Shown: positions 1 to 8,700 of the stretch, piece after piece
How positions within the stretch are numbered: position 1 is the first letter of the stretch
Layout of the letters: each line of letters begins with the position of its first letter
From: Phytophthora colocasiae
Taxonomy: Eukaryota > Oomycota > Peronosporomycetes > Peronosporales > Peronosporaceae
Assembly: GCA_018806915.1 (NCBI GenBank)
Contig: JAGKQI010000089.1
Span: 558,001-622,000 of the forward strand
Length of the DNA: 64,000 nt
Reading direction: 5' to 3'
Program-made: the position numbers and the translations under genes
The notes under the pieces: model-generated
Databases searched by the model: none
What the model saw: only the letters and a program-made list of their open reading frames with translations
Told to the model about the DNA's origin: nothing

Positions 1-1068
1 GCTAGTTCCTCCCGATCGGCTCAGACCGTCGCGGAATCTTATGAAGAATGCGTGTTCCGCAGATTTGGCGCTAGCGAGATGATCAGGCACGATCGAGAGC
101 CGGGCTTCATGTCCGACTTCTTCAGATCGTTTAATAGGATCCTGGGGCAGCGACAACGGGCGACGATGGCCTACCGACCACAGGCCAATGGAACTGCGGA
201 ACGGATGGTGCAAACGGCCACTAGGGCAATCAAGATGTATGTTCAAGATCTCGATCAAAAGGACTGGGATAAATACGCGGAGAGATTGACTTTCGCCATT
301 AACACGGCTCACGATCGGGTCCGGGGAGATACCTCTCACTATTTGGTACACGGATGGGATCCAAGATCGACGTTGGAAGCAACGATCCCGATCGGGTCGA
401 CCAGACGCCACGATCGCGATCCAAGACGGTGGAGATATCGCGTTCAGAGATACTACCAGCAGTCGAGAGAACAGGTCAACGCTAAGCTGCGAGAGGCGAT
501 CGCGGACCGAGCTGATCGGCACAATGAGGATGTCGATCCGCATCAGATCGAAGCTGGATCACGAGTTTGGCTATACCTAGATCGTGTGAAGGAAGGGTAT
601 GCCCGTAAACTCGCCCACCTTTGGCATGGCCCGTTCCGTGTTGCAGAGAAGCTCAATGAATTCACGATCAAGCTGGAGATCGCGGGCTCTGATTACCATA
701 TCTTTCCGGTGGTTCATGTTTCTAAGCTAAAGCTGGTACGGAATTTCCCAGATCGACCGCGGATCGAGTTGACGGTAGATGAAGCCGATCGGCTCGATTT
801 CGATGAGATCCTCCTTCCGGAAGACAGTTGGGTCCCGGATCTGGATGCCGATGAGTACGAAGTCGAACGGATCTCGGACATGCGAAGTGGGAAACGAACT
901 CGCTACGGCCGGATCTATCGTGAGTTCCTGGTGCACTGGGTCGGTTATGATGAGCCAACGTGGGTCGACGAAGCTGATCTTAACTGTGGGGCCATATTGA
1001 GCGCGTTCCTACGTGACCACGCTAATCGGAACCGGTTCGGCGTGATGCAGTCGCATGAAGAGGTGTAA
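1..1068 (+). CDS. pol polyprotein, C-terminal part (integrase core end, GPF module, chromodomain), copy A
   Basis: The frame is open from base 1 to the TAA at 1066-1068, so the 5' end lies outside the window. It encodes the C-terminal 355 residues of the integrase. The second catalytic Asp is in RHDREPGF and the catalytic Glu is in YRPQANGTAER. A GPF module (HGPFRVAEKL) follows, and then a C-terminal chromodomain with YEVERI, FLVHWVGYDEPTW and DEADLNCGAI. The aromatic residues Y, W and W/Y expected of a methyl-lysine cage are visible. Integrase joins the cDNA ends to host DNA, and in chromoviruses the chromodomain is thought to direct insertion to marked chromatin. The protein differs from copy B by only a few residues, and no break is seen in this part. 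Confidence 0.93.
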   Translation, partial: ASSSRSAQTVAESYEECVFRRFGASEMIRHDREPGFMSDFFRSFNRILGQRQRATMAYRPQANGTAERMVQTATRAIKMYVQDLDQKDWDKYAERLTFAINTAHDRVRGDTSHYLVHGWDPRSTLEATIPIGSTRRHDRDPRRWRYRVQRYYQQSREQVNAKLREAIADRADRHNEDVDPHQIEAGSRVWLYLDRVKEGYARKLAHLWHGPFRVAEKLNEFTIKLEIAGSDYHIFPVVHVSKLKLVRNFPDRPRIELTVDEADRLDFDEILLPEDSWVPDLDADEYEVERISDMRSGKRTRYGRIYREFLVHWVGYDEPTWVDEADLNCGAILSAFLRDHANRNRFGVMQSHEEV

Positions 1069-1420
1069 GGAGAGTCAGGCGAGGTGACAGGGTTGCCTCG
1101 CCGTGATCGAGGAAGCTGATGTGGAGGAGAATCCAGATCAGAGCGAGAGTTTTATATTTGTGTATATGCATGTGCGTAGGGAATTTGACGGTGGAAGATG
1201 GTGATCCGGGATGTCGAGATGGAGATGAAAGGGGATCACATTCCTAAAATGATAGAGTACGATGGAATGACGGTGAGAATGGAGATTACGGATTAAGAGT
1301 GGAGATTATGAGAATTACGAATGGAGATGGAAGAATGTAGAACGGCCCTGGAAGGGGTTCCGAATCCGAACTCGGGGAGAAGCCCCGAGCCTTGCTGCAA
1401 GTGATCGAAGTTCGCACGAC
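1069..1420. other. Convergent 3' spacer with purine-rich tract, copy A
   Basis: This gap lies between the pol stop and the stop of the opposing antisense gene, so two transcription units end toward each other here. From about 1195 to 1385 the + strand is strongly purine-rich, with loosely repeated GGAGAT, GGAATG and GAGATTA words. No ORF with family resemblance is seen. The tract could hold 3' ends or an internal polypurine site, but no sharp signal decides this. Confidence 0.5.
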
Positions 1421-4225
1421 TTACGGAGAAGCGGCCCCAGCGGGAGGAGGATTGAACTTGCCGATAAGTCGGGGAATCCTGGTAGCGGGATGGTTGACCG
1501 GGTCTTGCCGATACTGGTTACGCCACGGATCCGCCTCGTCACACTCCTCCAGAGCCTCGATCAGGTTCGCCGGCTCTGGGACGTTCGCGTTGGGATCCGA
1601 CAGGTTGGCACGCCGAGAGACCACGCCGGGATACCAACGAACCACATCCACCGACGGAATGGGGAGGTGAAGGAAGAACGGATCCAGCAGGATGTCGAGA
1701 TCGAACCACTGATCGCGCATTATGGCGGGGAAGGAGGCGAGGAATTGGCGCCAAGCAGACCCAGCCCGACTCCGCCGGGCCTTGCGAGCAACGTAATACC
1801 GCTGCAGTTCAAGATCCGCACCATGCATGGCAGAGGTGATCTCGAGGTTATGGGTGGCCTCCCAAAATGCCTGACGGTGCCGTTCCTCCAGAACGCGATA
1901 GGTGGCGGCCACGGCCGCGAGGGGTGTTCCCTCCCTCTCATGCAGATCGAGGTCGAACGTAAGGGGACCCGGGTTCGCGAAGTCGTTCCACGGCTCCAGA
2001 GCCAGCAGATCAAGCACGTTCACGCCCGTGATCAGCTCGTGGAGGTATTCGGTGCCGGGGGTCGGTGCAGGCCCGACCTGTATCTGGGAAGGGAACAGCC
2101 AACCCGAAGGGATCAACAACCGTTTGCCCAGAGAATTGGCGATCAGACCCACGATCGAATACTGCCCGATCACCTGCGGATCCCACGGCACGATGTCAGC
2201 GGCCGCGAAGGTACGCTGCCGATCGTACCCTGGAATGAAAGAGGCGACCGGGAACAGGGGTGGTCGGAGCCCGAGGGGCGGGGAACCGCCGGGAGGAGGT
2301 GGCGGCGGTGACGGGAAACCCGGAGGCGATCCTGGAGACGGCGGACCTGATCCATCTGGAGATGGGCTTGAGCCGTCCGGAGACCCCGATCCACGGGTGC
2401 CAGAAGGTCCGGCTCTCGGAACCTGACCGGACTCGCGCCGGTGCGTCGAGATAGACCGTTGGCGGCCCATGTGTAGAGTCTCGTCCTCCTCGGAGTCCTC
2501 CGCCTCGTTGGAACGTTCCGATTCGGCTTCAGAACTAGTTCCATTGCTGGGTTCTGGACTTTCGTCCTCTTCGGACGGCGATGAGAATGGGTGCTGGGGA
2601 TCGTAGTCGGAGTCTTCCTCGTCCTCATCCGGCGAATCACCCTCGGCGGGGAGCGATCCGGACTGATCCGTAGGCGCTGGGGTCGGATCAGGGGCTGGAG
2701 TGTCGGTTTCCTCCCCTCCGGCTTGCCCAGAAGCTTGATCCGCCAACAGATCCAGCGGACTCGCCGTTGATCCTGCCGGGGTCGGGACCACCGTGGGTGT
2801 GACAGGCTGGGTTGACCCGGGAGCTTCGGTAGCTGCAGGGTTTAGATCACGGGGAGCTGAGGTGCTCCGAGCCGGACGCTTGCGTGAGGAAGGAGGAACG
2901 GCCGGGGAAGCGGAGGCGCTTCGAGATCTTTTGGTGGCACGAGCCGCCCGTCGATCCGCGATCCACGAGGACAACCGAGCAGAGGAATCCTCGGCGTGGT
3001 GCAGCTGTTGTTCGGCTTCGGCATAATCAGCGTCCAGCTCTTGGTGAGCCTGTCGAAGCTCCGCGTTCTGTCGCTGGAGTTGGTCGAGTTCCTGTGTCGC
3101 CGCATCCCGGGCGGAACGGGCCACGTCAAGGTCTGCGAGGACCGATAAACGATCTTGGGTGGCATCGTCCAGGTCGACCTGGATTCGATCACGGTCTACC
3201 GTTACTCGATTGAGATCTTGCATTGCCTGATCCCGGTCGAGGCGGGCCTGATCCAGGTCTGCGACGGCCTGATCCCGCTCGGCAATGGCGGCACGATGCT
3301 GGACGGAGAGCTGGTCCCGGTCGTGCTGGATTATCTCCAGATTTCCCAAGGCGTCTGCCAGATCTTGCTCCAGGCTGGATACGGCGGCGGCATCGGCGGT
3401 TGCACCCAGAGGCGGAGCGCGAGAATCCGGTGCGGATACGTCCCCCAAGGCGAGGTGTGCCCGAGCCAGTTCAACCTGGTGATCCTCTGCCTCGCGTTCC
3501 AGATACGCGACTTCGGCTCGAGCGGCGAGCAACTCCGCTTGGGTCCGCGTCAACTCCAACCTCAACCGAGCTTCCTCTGCCGTCGGGCGAGTCTGATCAG
3601 CAGGCATGGCCATAGCCGCTTGTGGACCTTGGGAGGAATCGTTCCTCTGCCAGCGATCAAGGCTACGCTGAGTGAGGGTCAGGTCATGGCGCACGGCGGC
3701 GAGCTCCCGTTCGCGATCCTGAAGCTCATCCCGGAGTTCAATCTCCGTCTCCCCGGCTATGCGAAGTTCGGCCAGCCGGAAGTCGAGATCCTCGAGCGCA
3801 GAGTCTAGCCGCGCCTGGATCCGGGCCAGTCGCTGCTCAGACTCCCGTCGTTCGGCGTCGTGCTGGGCCCGCTGATCCTGCAAGGCGGCGATCGCGTCCC
3901 CACCGATACCATCTCCGGTTCCCGATCGCAGATGAGCGATTTCGGCGTTCAGCCGCAAAATCTCCTCCGCTTGGTCGTCCCGGAAGCGCTCCATATCCTC
4001 CATGTCGGATCGCAACCGGCGAACGGTGTCGTCCAGGTGGTCCCGATCGCGACTCAAGGTTTCGCGCATCCGTTGGCTATGGGCCAGCCTCGCTTGCAAG
4101 GTGACCAGCTCAGGGTTTACCCCGGGGGTTGAGAAGCGGGAGGCCGTGGATCGGGCGGATCGGATCGAGTGCTCGCTCGAGGGCGTTCTCGGCGTCAAGG
4201 GGGGCGAGGAAGGCGGATCGGACAT
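1421..4225 (-). CDS. Antisense coiled-coil protein of the element, copy A (intact, 934 aa)
   Basis: A long gene lies on the strand opposite pol, between pol and the 3' LTR. The frame stays open upstream to 4441, but I chose the ATG at 4225 (MSDPP) because it is shared by every copy where it can be read. Residues 1-37 are Ser/Pro-rich. About 38-430 is a Glu/Arg/Leu/Asp-rich heptad region with DRDQ-type repeats, a probable long coiled coil. About 430-650 is disordered: a basic KRSRSASAS stretch, an acidic DEDEEDSDYD stretch, and a run of six prolines. About 655-934 is a conserved, globular-looking domain containing QYSIVGLIANSLGKRLLIPS and WFDLDILLDPFFLHLP. I do not recognise the family. No signal peptide or membrane segment is seen. 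Plant Tat-lineage elements also carry antisense genes in this position, but I see no sequence match to claim. Confidence 0.8.
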   Translation of the reverse strand: MSDPPSSPPLTPRTPSSEHSIRSARSTASRFSTPGVNPELVTLQARLAHSQRMRETLSRDRDHLDDTVRRLRSDMEDMERFRDDQAEEILRLNAEIAHLRSGTGDGIGGDAIAALQDQRAQHDAERRESEQRLARIQARLDSALEDLDFRLAELRIAGETEIELRDELQDRERELAAVRHDLTLTQRSLDRWQRNDSSQGPQAAMAMPADQTRPTAEEARLRLELTRTQAELLAARAEVAYLEREAEDHQVELARAHLALGDVSAPDSRAPPLGATADAAAVSSLEQDLADALGNLEIIQHDRDQLSVQHRAAIAERDQAVADLDQARLDRDQAMQDLNRVTVDRDRIQVDLDDATQDRLSVLADLDVARSARDAATQELDQLQRQNAELRQAHQELDADYAEAEQQLHHAEDSSARLSSWIADRRAARATKRSRSASASPAVPPSSRKRPARSTSAPRDLNPAATEAPGSTQPVTPTVVPTPAGSTASPLDLLADQASGQAGGEETDTPAPDPTPAPTDQSGSLPAEGDSPDEDEEDSDYDPQHPFSSPSEEDESPEPSNGTSSEAESERSNEAEDSEEDETLHMGRQRSISTHRRESGQVPRAGPSGTRGSGSPDGSSPSPDGSGPPSPGSPPGFPSPPPPPPGGSPPLGLRPPLFPVASFIPGYDRQRTFAAADIVPWDPQVIGQYSIVGLIANSLGKRLLIPSGWLFPSQIQVGPAPTPGTEYLHELITGVNVLDLLALEPWNDFANPGPLTFDLDLHEREGTPLAAVAATYRVLEERHRQAFWEATHNLEITSAMHGADLELQRYYVARKARRSRAGSAWRQFLASFPAIMRDQWFDLDILLDPFFLHLPIPSVDVVRWYPGVVSRRANLSDPNANVPEPANLIEALEECDEADPWRNQYRQDPVNHPATRIPRLIGKFNPPPAGAASP

Positions 4226-4281
4226 TTCGAGAGAGTGGTGGCGCTTGAACGACTTGTGTTCCAGGTGGTGAATGTGGAAAT

Positions 4282-4307
4282 AAACCCGAAGTGAGCTGCG
4301 GCAGCTC
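4282..4307 (-). promoter_or_regulatory. Putative antisense promoter element: perfect inverted repeat plus Inr-like sequence
   Basis: The sequence GAGCTGCGGCAGCTC (4293-4307) is a perfect 7-bp inverted repeat around one G. Read on the minus strand it is followed directly by GCTCACTTCGGGTTT, which resembles the oomycete initiator consensus (GCTCATTYYNCAWTTT) at most positions. It lies 57-82 bp upstream of the antisense ATG, outside the LTR, and is unchanged in the other copies (for example 13615-13640, 26534-26559 and 39401-39426). The promoter role is inference. Confidence 0.35.
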
Positions 4308-4734
4308 AACTTACGTGCTGGGGGCGGATGTGGTGAAGCGGACGAAAATTTTTCCCGGAGAGGCGATGTCAGCCACGAACCCGAATAGAGTCGGAACGAG
4401 CGACAGGGGGACCGGTGATCGCCAGATCTGGGTCGAATCACACGAAGGTACGATGGGTCCCGCCGGGAACAGGCAATGGAGACACCGGCGAAGAAGCAGG
4501 TGGAGCGGTGTTCGTGGGTGATCCGAATCCTGCCGTGGTGTTCGTGGGTGATCCGAATCCTGCCGGAGGAAGAATGGGGAAATCAAGGATGTTCTCGCGC
4601 GATCAACGATGACGGGGCCCCAAGCGAGCATGATCAGCTTACCCTGGCGCCCCGAAACCTCTAACAGCACGATCCAACTTCCCCGGGCGGCGACGAAGCG
4701 AGATCACGCAAGATCGCGCAATGATCCTCTCCCG

Positions 4735-4740
4735 TATAAG
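4735..4740 (+). promoter_or_regulatory. TATA-like box in LTR
   Basis: TATAAG sits in CTCTCCCGTATAAGTACGAG, about 400 bp into the LTR. It is conserved in the other LTRs (for example 14158-14163) and is a candidate for sense-strand transcription of the element. Only the motif and its conservation support this. Confidence 0.35.
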
Positions 4741-4843
4741 TACGAGATCAGCTCCGGATCAAGGTCAACCCCAGGCGCGACGCAGACTCTTCTTGTGGCC
4801 TGATCCGGATTCTTTGAAGGATCACCAAGCGGGATCAGGCAGC

Positions 4844-4976
4844 GATCAAGCTTCGGTTAAGTGCGAGATCAAGCTTCGGTTAAGTGCGAGATCAAGCTTC
4901 GGTTAAGTGCGAGATCAAGCTTCGGTTAAGTACGAGATCAAGCTTCGGTTAAGTGCGAGATCAAGCTTCGGTTAAG
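4844..4976 (+). repeat. 23-bp minisatellite inside LTR (6 units)
   Basis: Six tandem copies of a 23-bp unit (GATCAAGCTTCGGTTAAGTGCGA) vary mainly as GTGCGA or GTACGA at the end. Each unit contains one GATC and one HindIII-type AAGCTT. The array lies downstream of the TATA-like box within the LTR. The copy number differs between LTRs: 6 here, 8, 7, 8 and 4 elsewhere. Confidence 0.9.
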
Positions 4977-5722
4977 TACGGAATCGGCTCAAGATCAGGG
5001 TTAGGGAATCAAGCTAGGGATCAGCTCTGTAGCCAGTGTCGTGTGATCGCAGGATAGTAAATCAGGATGGGATTAGTAGGCATAGGAATAACCATAAAGA
5101 GACTCGAATTTGCCCTGAACCACTCAAGTGTCTTCGCTACGCCTGGAACCGGGAACTACATTGGCCCTACAAGCGTCGAGAAGGTAAGGATACGTGACCT
5201 AGTATAGCGGTTAAGTCTGGATAATATATTGGCCAGCTTTGCCCTATCTAGTGAACTATCCTTTAAGTGCATACATCGGATCGGAAGGAATTGGTTGTTT
5301 AGCCTAAGGATCCCGTCGAATCTCGCCCCCTCAAGACCCCCGCTATCGGAAGCGGAAAACAACGAAAGGAAGGGACTGAATCCCAAACATTGGACTATTG
5401 GAAGACCTGGATCAAGAACCAGGCACCCGGATCAAGGCTCGAGAACTCGCCTACGACCGGGATCAAGTACCCCGAGGTGGAGTGAAGAACTTCCACGCCG
5501 CCTCAAACCCCTGCGTCACCCAAGACCTTCTTCTCGTCCCAAGACATCTTCAGAAGTTACCTGGAAGAGCGTAACCCGCCTACCGACGGGTACACAAGGT
5601 GAACACTACACGCAATCAAGATCACGGATCATCGGGGGACCCCCTCCGCTAGTCGATGTCTGGGCGCAAGTGGCGATCGCGATCGGCCTCAACCAGATTT
5701 TGGCCAGATCCGCTCCACCACA

Positions 5723-8700
5723 GAGTGGCAGAATCTACCTCTAGAAGCGACTGTGGACGCAAGACCAGAACCTCAGGAATCCGTAGAGATCCCCTTACCG
5801 TCGGTCGAACGGCCGACCTACGTTACGCCGCGATCCATACTCCGCCGAGGTGGGACGACCAAGACCGATCCTGATCCTGCACCAATATCGACATTGGAAC
5901 CTCGATCACCAACCGATGCGGCCGAAGTCAAGGTCGCATTCATCGACCCCCAACCGGATCCCATGGATACCCCACCGATCACGATCAGTTCCGACAAGGC
6001 CCCGAGTGGCGAAGCTGGGGGCGGTGAGACTGAGACGAATGGTGAGACTGAGACGAATGAGAGCTTGCCAGATCAGGCCCCAGGTCGGACAGATCGGACA
6101 TGTGAAGAGGAAATCGAGGTAAAAACAGAAAAACCAGATTTTCAAATCGAGATCCAACATGTATCCGACGCCGACGCCGTCCCCATGGTTAAAGACACCC
6201 CGATCTTGACAGCCAAGGACGATAGGCTGCGTGATCAATCAACGGATGAACCGGATCCGACATCTCCTGAAGGGATCGAGAACGCTGATCAGACCCACTT
6301 ACACGAAAGTGGCGATTTTTCGGCCGAAGATCTAGCCGATAATCTCGCAGTAGTACCAGAGATCCAGATCTCCACCACTGAAGAAGTCAGGATTGAAGAT
6401 CTGCAAGTAGGAAATCCGGGATCGGCTACCCCGGAGGAGATCGAGAAACTTCGACAGATTATTTGGAAGAAGCGACATCTCCTGATCGGGAAAGGAAACA
6501 CACTTCCTCCAGCGGCCAAGGGTGTTATATGCGATATCGACGTAGGTGATGCAAAGCCGATTGCACAACGAGTCCGAAAGGTGGCGCCACAGTTCCGCGA
6601 GAAAGTATCGGATCTTATCAAAGGCCTCCTAGCTGCCAAGATCATTCGGCCATCGACATCGCCATGGGCGTCTCCGATCGTGGTGATCATCAAGAAGAAC
6701 GGCGTAGATATCCGACTATGTATCGATTATCGGCTGGTGAACGGTCTCACGAGGCTGATGATCTACCCAATGCCTCTGATCAATGACCTGTTAGAAGATC
6801 TTGACAAGGTTCTGTGGTATTGTTCATTAGACATGGCAAGTGGATTCTGGGTCGTATCAATGACCGATCGAGCTCGCGCGATCTCAGCTTTCATCACCCC
6901 GTTCGGCCTCTTCGAGTGGAATCGCATGCCGTTCGGGCTGAAGAACGCCCCTCAGATCTATCAACGTCTTGTGGACAACGCCCTATATGGATTTTTGAAG
7001 ATCTCCCAGTCAGGGAATACGGAAGACTCTGCAGATGTGTTTGAATCAGGAATCCCGGAGGATCCTGGTCGCCCGTCGGTTCTAGGACGGAGATCATACA
7101 TCGACGATATCTTGATCACGGCTGGAACATGGGATCAAATGTGCGATCGGGTGGAAGACCTATTGGAGGCCTGTGATAAGTGGAATCTCTCGATCAGTGT
7201 GGCGAAGAGCTTCTGGGGCATGGATAAGGTGGAATATCTCGGACACAAAGTGTCGATCGACGGATTGGAGGCAAACCCGAAAGACCTGAAGTCTCTGACG
7301 GATCTGCCATTCCCTGGGTCGCTCCGATCCATGCAATCGTTCCTGGGAAGTTTGAATTACTATAGTCGGTTCATCGAGGATTATGCGATCTATGCATCGG
7401 TCCTATATGAACTACGTGAAGTGGAGTTCGCAGAACTGAAGAAGCGACCAGATCTTCGAAAGATCATGGATAGTACGGACCCGATCAATCGAGATCCCGT
7501 TGCGCTTAAGTCGAATCAGGATGGATCACCCGACACCTTGACTCAAAAGGGGAATAGTACGCCGGATCTTAACTTGGGGGCGACGCCTCCCCCCTGTTCA
7601 AGCAAGGTCGAAGCCAATCTGGCCCAAAGAGCTGGCGACGAAAGGTGGGGTAGGGCACACAGGGCGTTTACAGCCCTGAAAACCAAGCTCGCGTCGACCC
7701 CGATCCTTCGCCACTTTGACATGACGAAGTTACCCGTGGTGATCGTGTATGCCAGTGACTGGGCGATTTCCGCCGCACTAATGCAGGAACACGACCAGAT
7801 CTACCACCCGGTCGCGTTTGCCAGCCGAACCTTGAAGACGAACGAGTTAAACTATAATGTTGCCGAAAAGGAGGTGTTGGCTCTACTTCGGATCTTGGAT
7901 CTACACTACACCCTGTTGGTGGGACGTCGGATCAAGGTCCTAACCAGACACTCCACGCTTGCCTGGCTGTTCAAGTCTGCCGGCCTCCAAGGGCGTCTGG
8001 GACAATGGTCTGCTCTCCTGTCCCCATGGACACTCGAGATCACGAAGTGTACGAAGGGAGAGGATGAGATACTGGGGGCGATCGCAGCTAATATAACGCC
8101 TAGATCGGAGATCGACGAAGCCCTGATCGCGATCGCGCCACAGAAGGAACCAAGGCGTAAGATCCAGATGCCGATTCCCACCGTAGATCCAGGCGAGGAG
8201 CTATGGGTAGTAAGTTTCGACGGTTCGGCACGCGTGAAACGAGGAGGAGGCGCTTTCAGCGCGATCGTGTGGAGTTTGCCGGAGTGGAAAGTGATCAAAG
8301 CTAGATCAGACTATGCGGAGAGTCTTACTGTCAATGAAGCGGAATACCGTGGGCTCTTGCTAGGTCTTGGCATGATCGCACAGTTAGAACGCCGTCGTTT
8401 GGTCATTTGTGGCGATTCGAACCTAGTGATCCGACAAGTCCGGGGCGAGATCGACTGCAAGGCGCCAGGATTGACGTTACTGAAACAGAAGGTGCTAGAT
8501 CACTTGCGGAATTGGGGAGATCATGAGCTAGTCCATGTGAAGAGAGACTGGAATGGGAGCGCAGACAGCTTGGCGAGTGCCGCGCTGCAGCGAGGAAGCG
8601 GGACCGAGGTCCACGATGAGGCAGATCGGTGCGATCTGGTCACCCTAAATCGGCTTGATGAGGTGTTGATCCCTCGAGTCGAAGATCGAACGGTGCAAGT

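Larger units (their letters stand above)
1..5722 (+). mobile_element. Ty3/Gypsy LTR retrotransposon copy A (3' part)
   Basis: This is the 3' portion of a chromodomain Ty3/Gypsy element that enters from the left edge of the window. In order it has the end of pol, a convergent purine-rich spacer, the antisense gene, and a complete 3' LTR. It is colinear with copies B, C, D and F on this strand and with E on the other. The DNA directly after its LTR is the middle of copy B's pol rather than a gag start, which suggests that A is inserted inside B. Confidence 0.93.
4329..5722 (+). repeat. LTR, 3' LTR of copy A (short variant, 1394 bp)
   Basis: The boundaries come from the terminal inverted repeats. 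The left end TGTGGTGAAGCGGA and the complement of the right end, TGTGGTGGAGCGGA, match at 13 of 14 positions. The left end follows a G-rich stretch (GGGGGCGGA), the likely plus-strand primer. In copies C and D the right end is followed directly by the tRNA primer site. This variant lacks a 197-bp segment present in the C and D LTRs; the loss lies exactly between two copies of GACTCGAATTT. A 28-bp direct duplication (GTGTTCGTGGGTGATCCGAA...) lies near 4507-4565. The LTR is followed at 5723 by mid-pol sequence of copy B. Confidence 0.85.

Noticed and set aside
1490..2311. Open frame of 273 codons on the + strand opposite the antisense gene
   Set aside because: It mirrors the conserved antisense C-terminal domain. 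Base changes between copies are mostly silent in the antisense frame, not this one, and it shows no domain features.
4855..4976. 23-bp array as a CRISPR-like repeat
   Set aside because: There are no unique spacers between units and it lies in a eukaryotic LTR; it is a plain tandem repeat.
5041..5200. TTAGGG-like words near 5001 (AGGGTTAGGG) as telomeric repeat
   Set aside because: Only one or two units, and they recur at the same place in each LTR, so they belong to the LTR.
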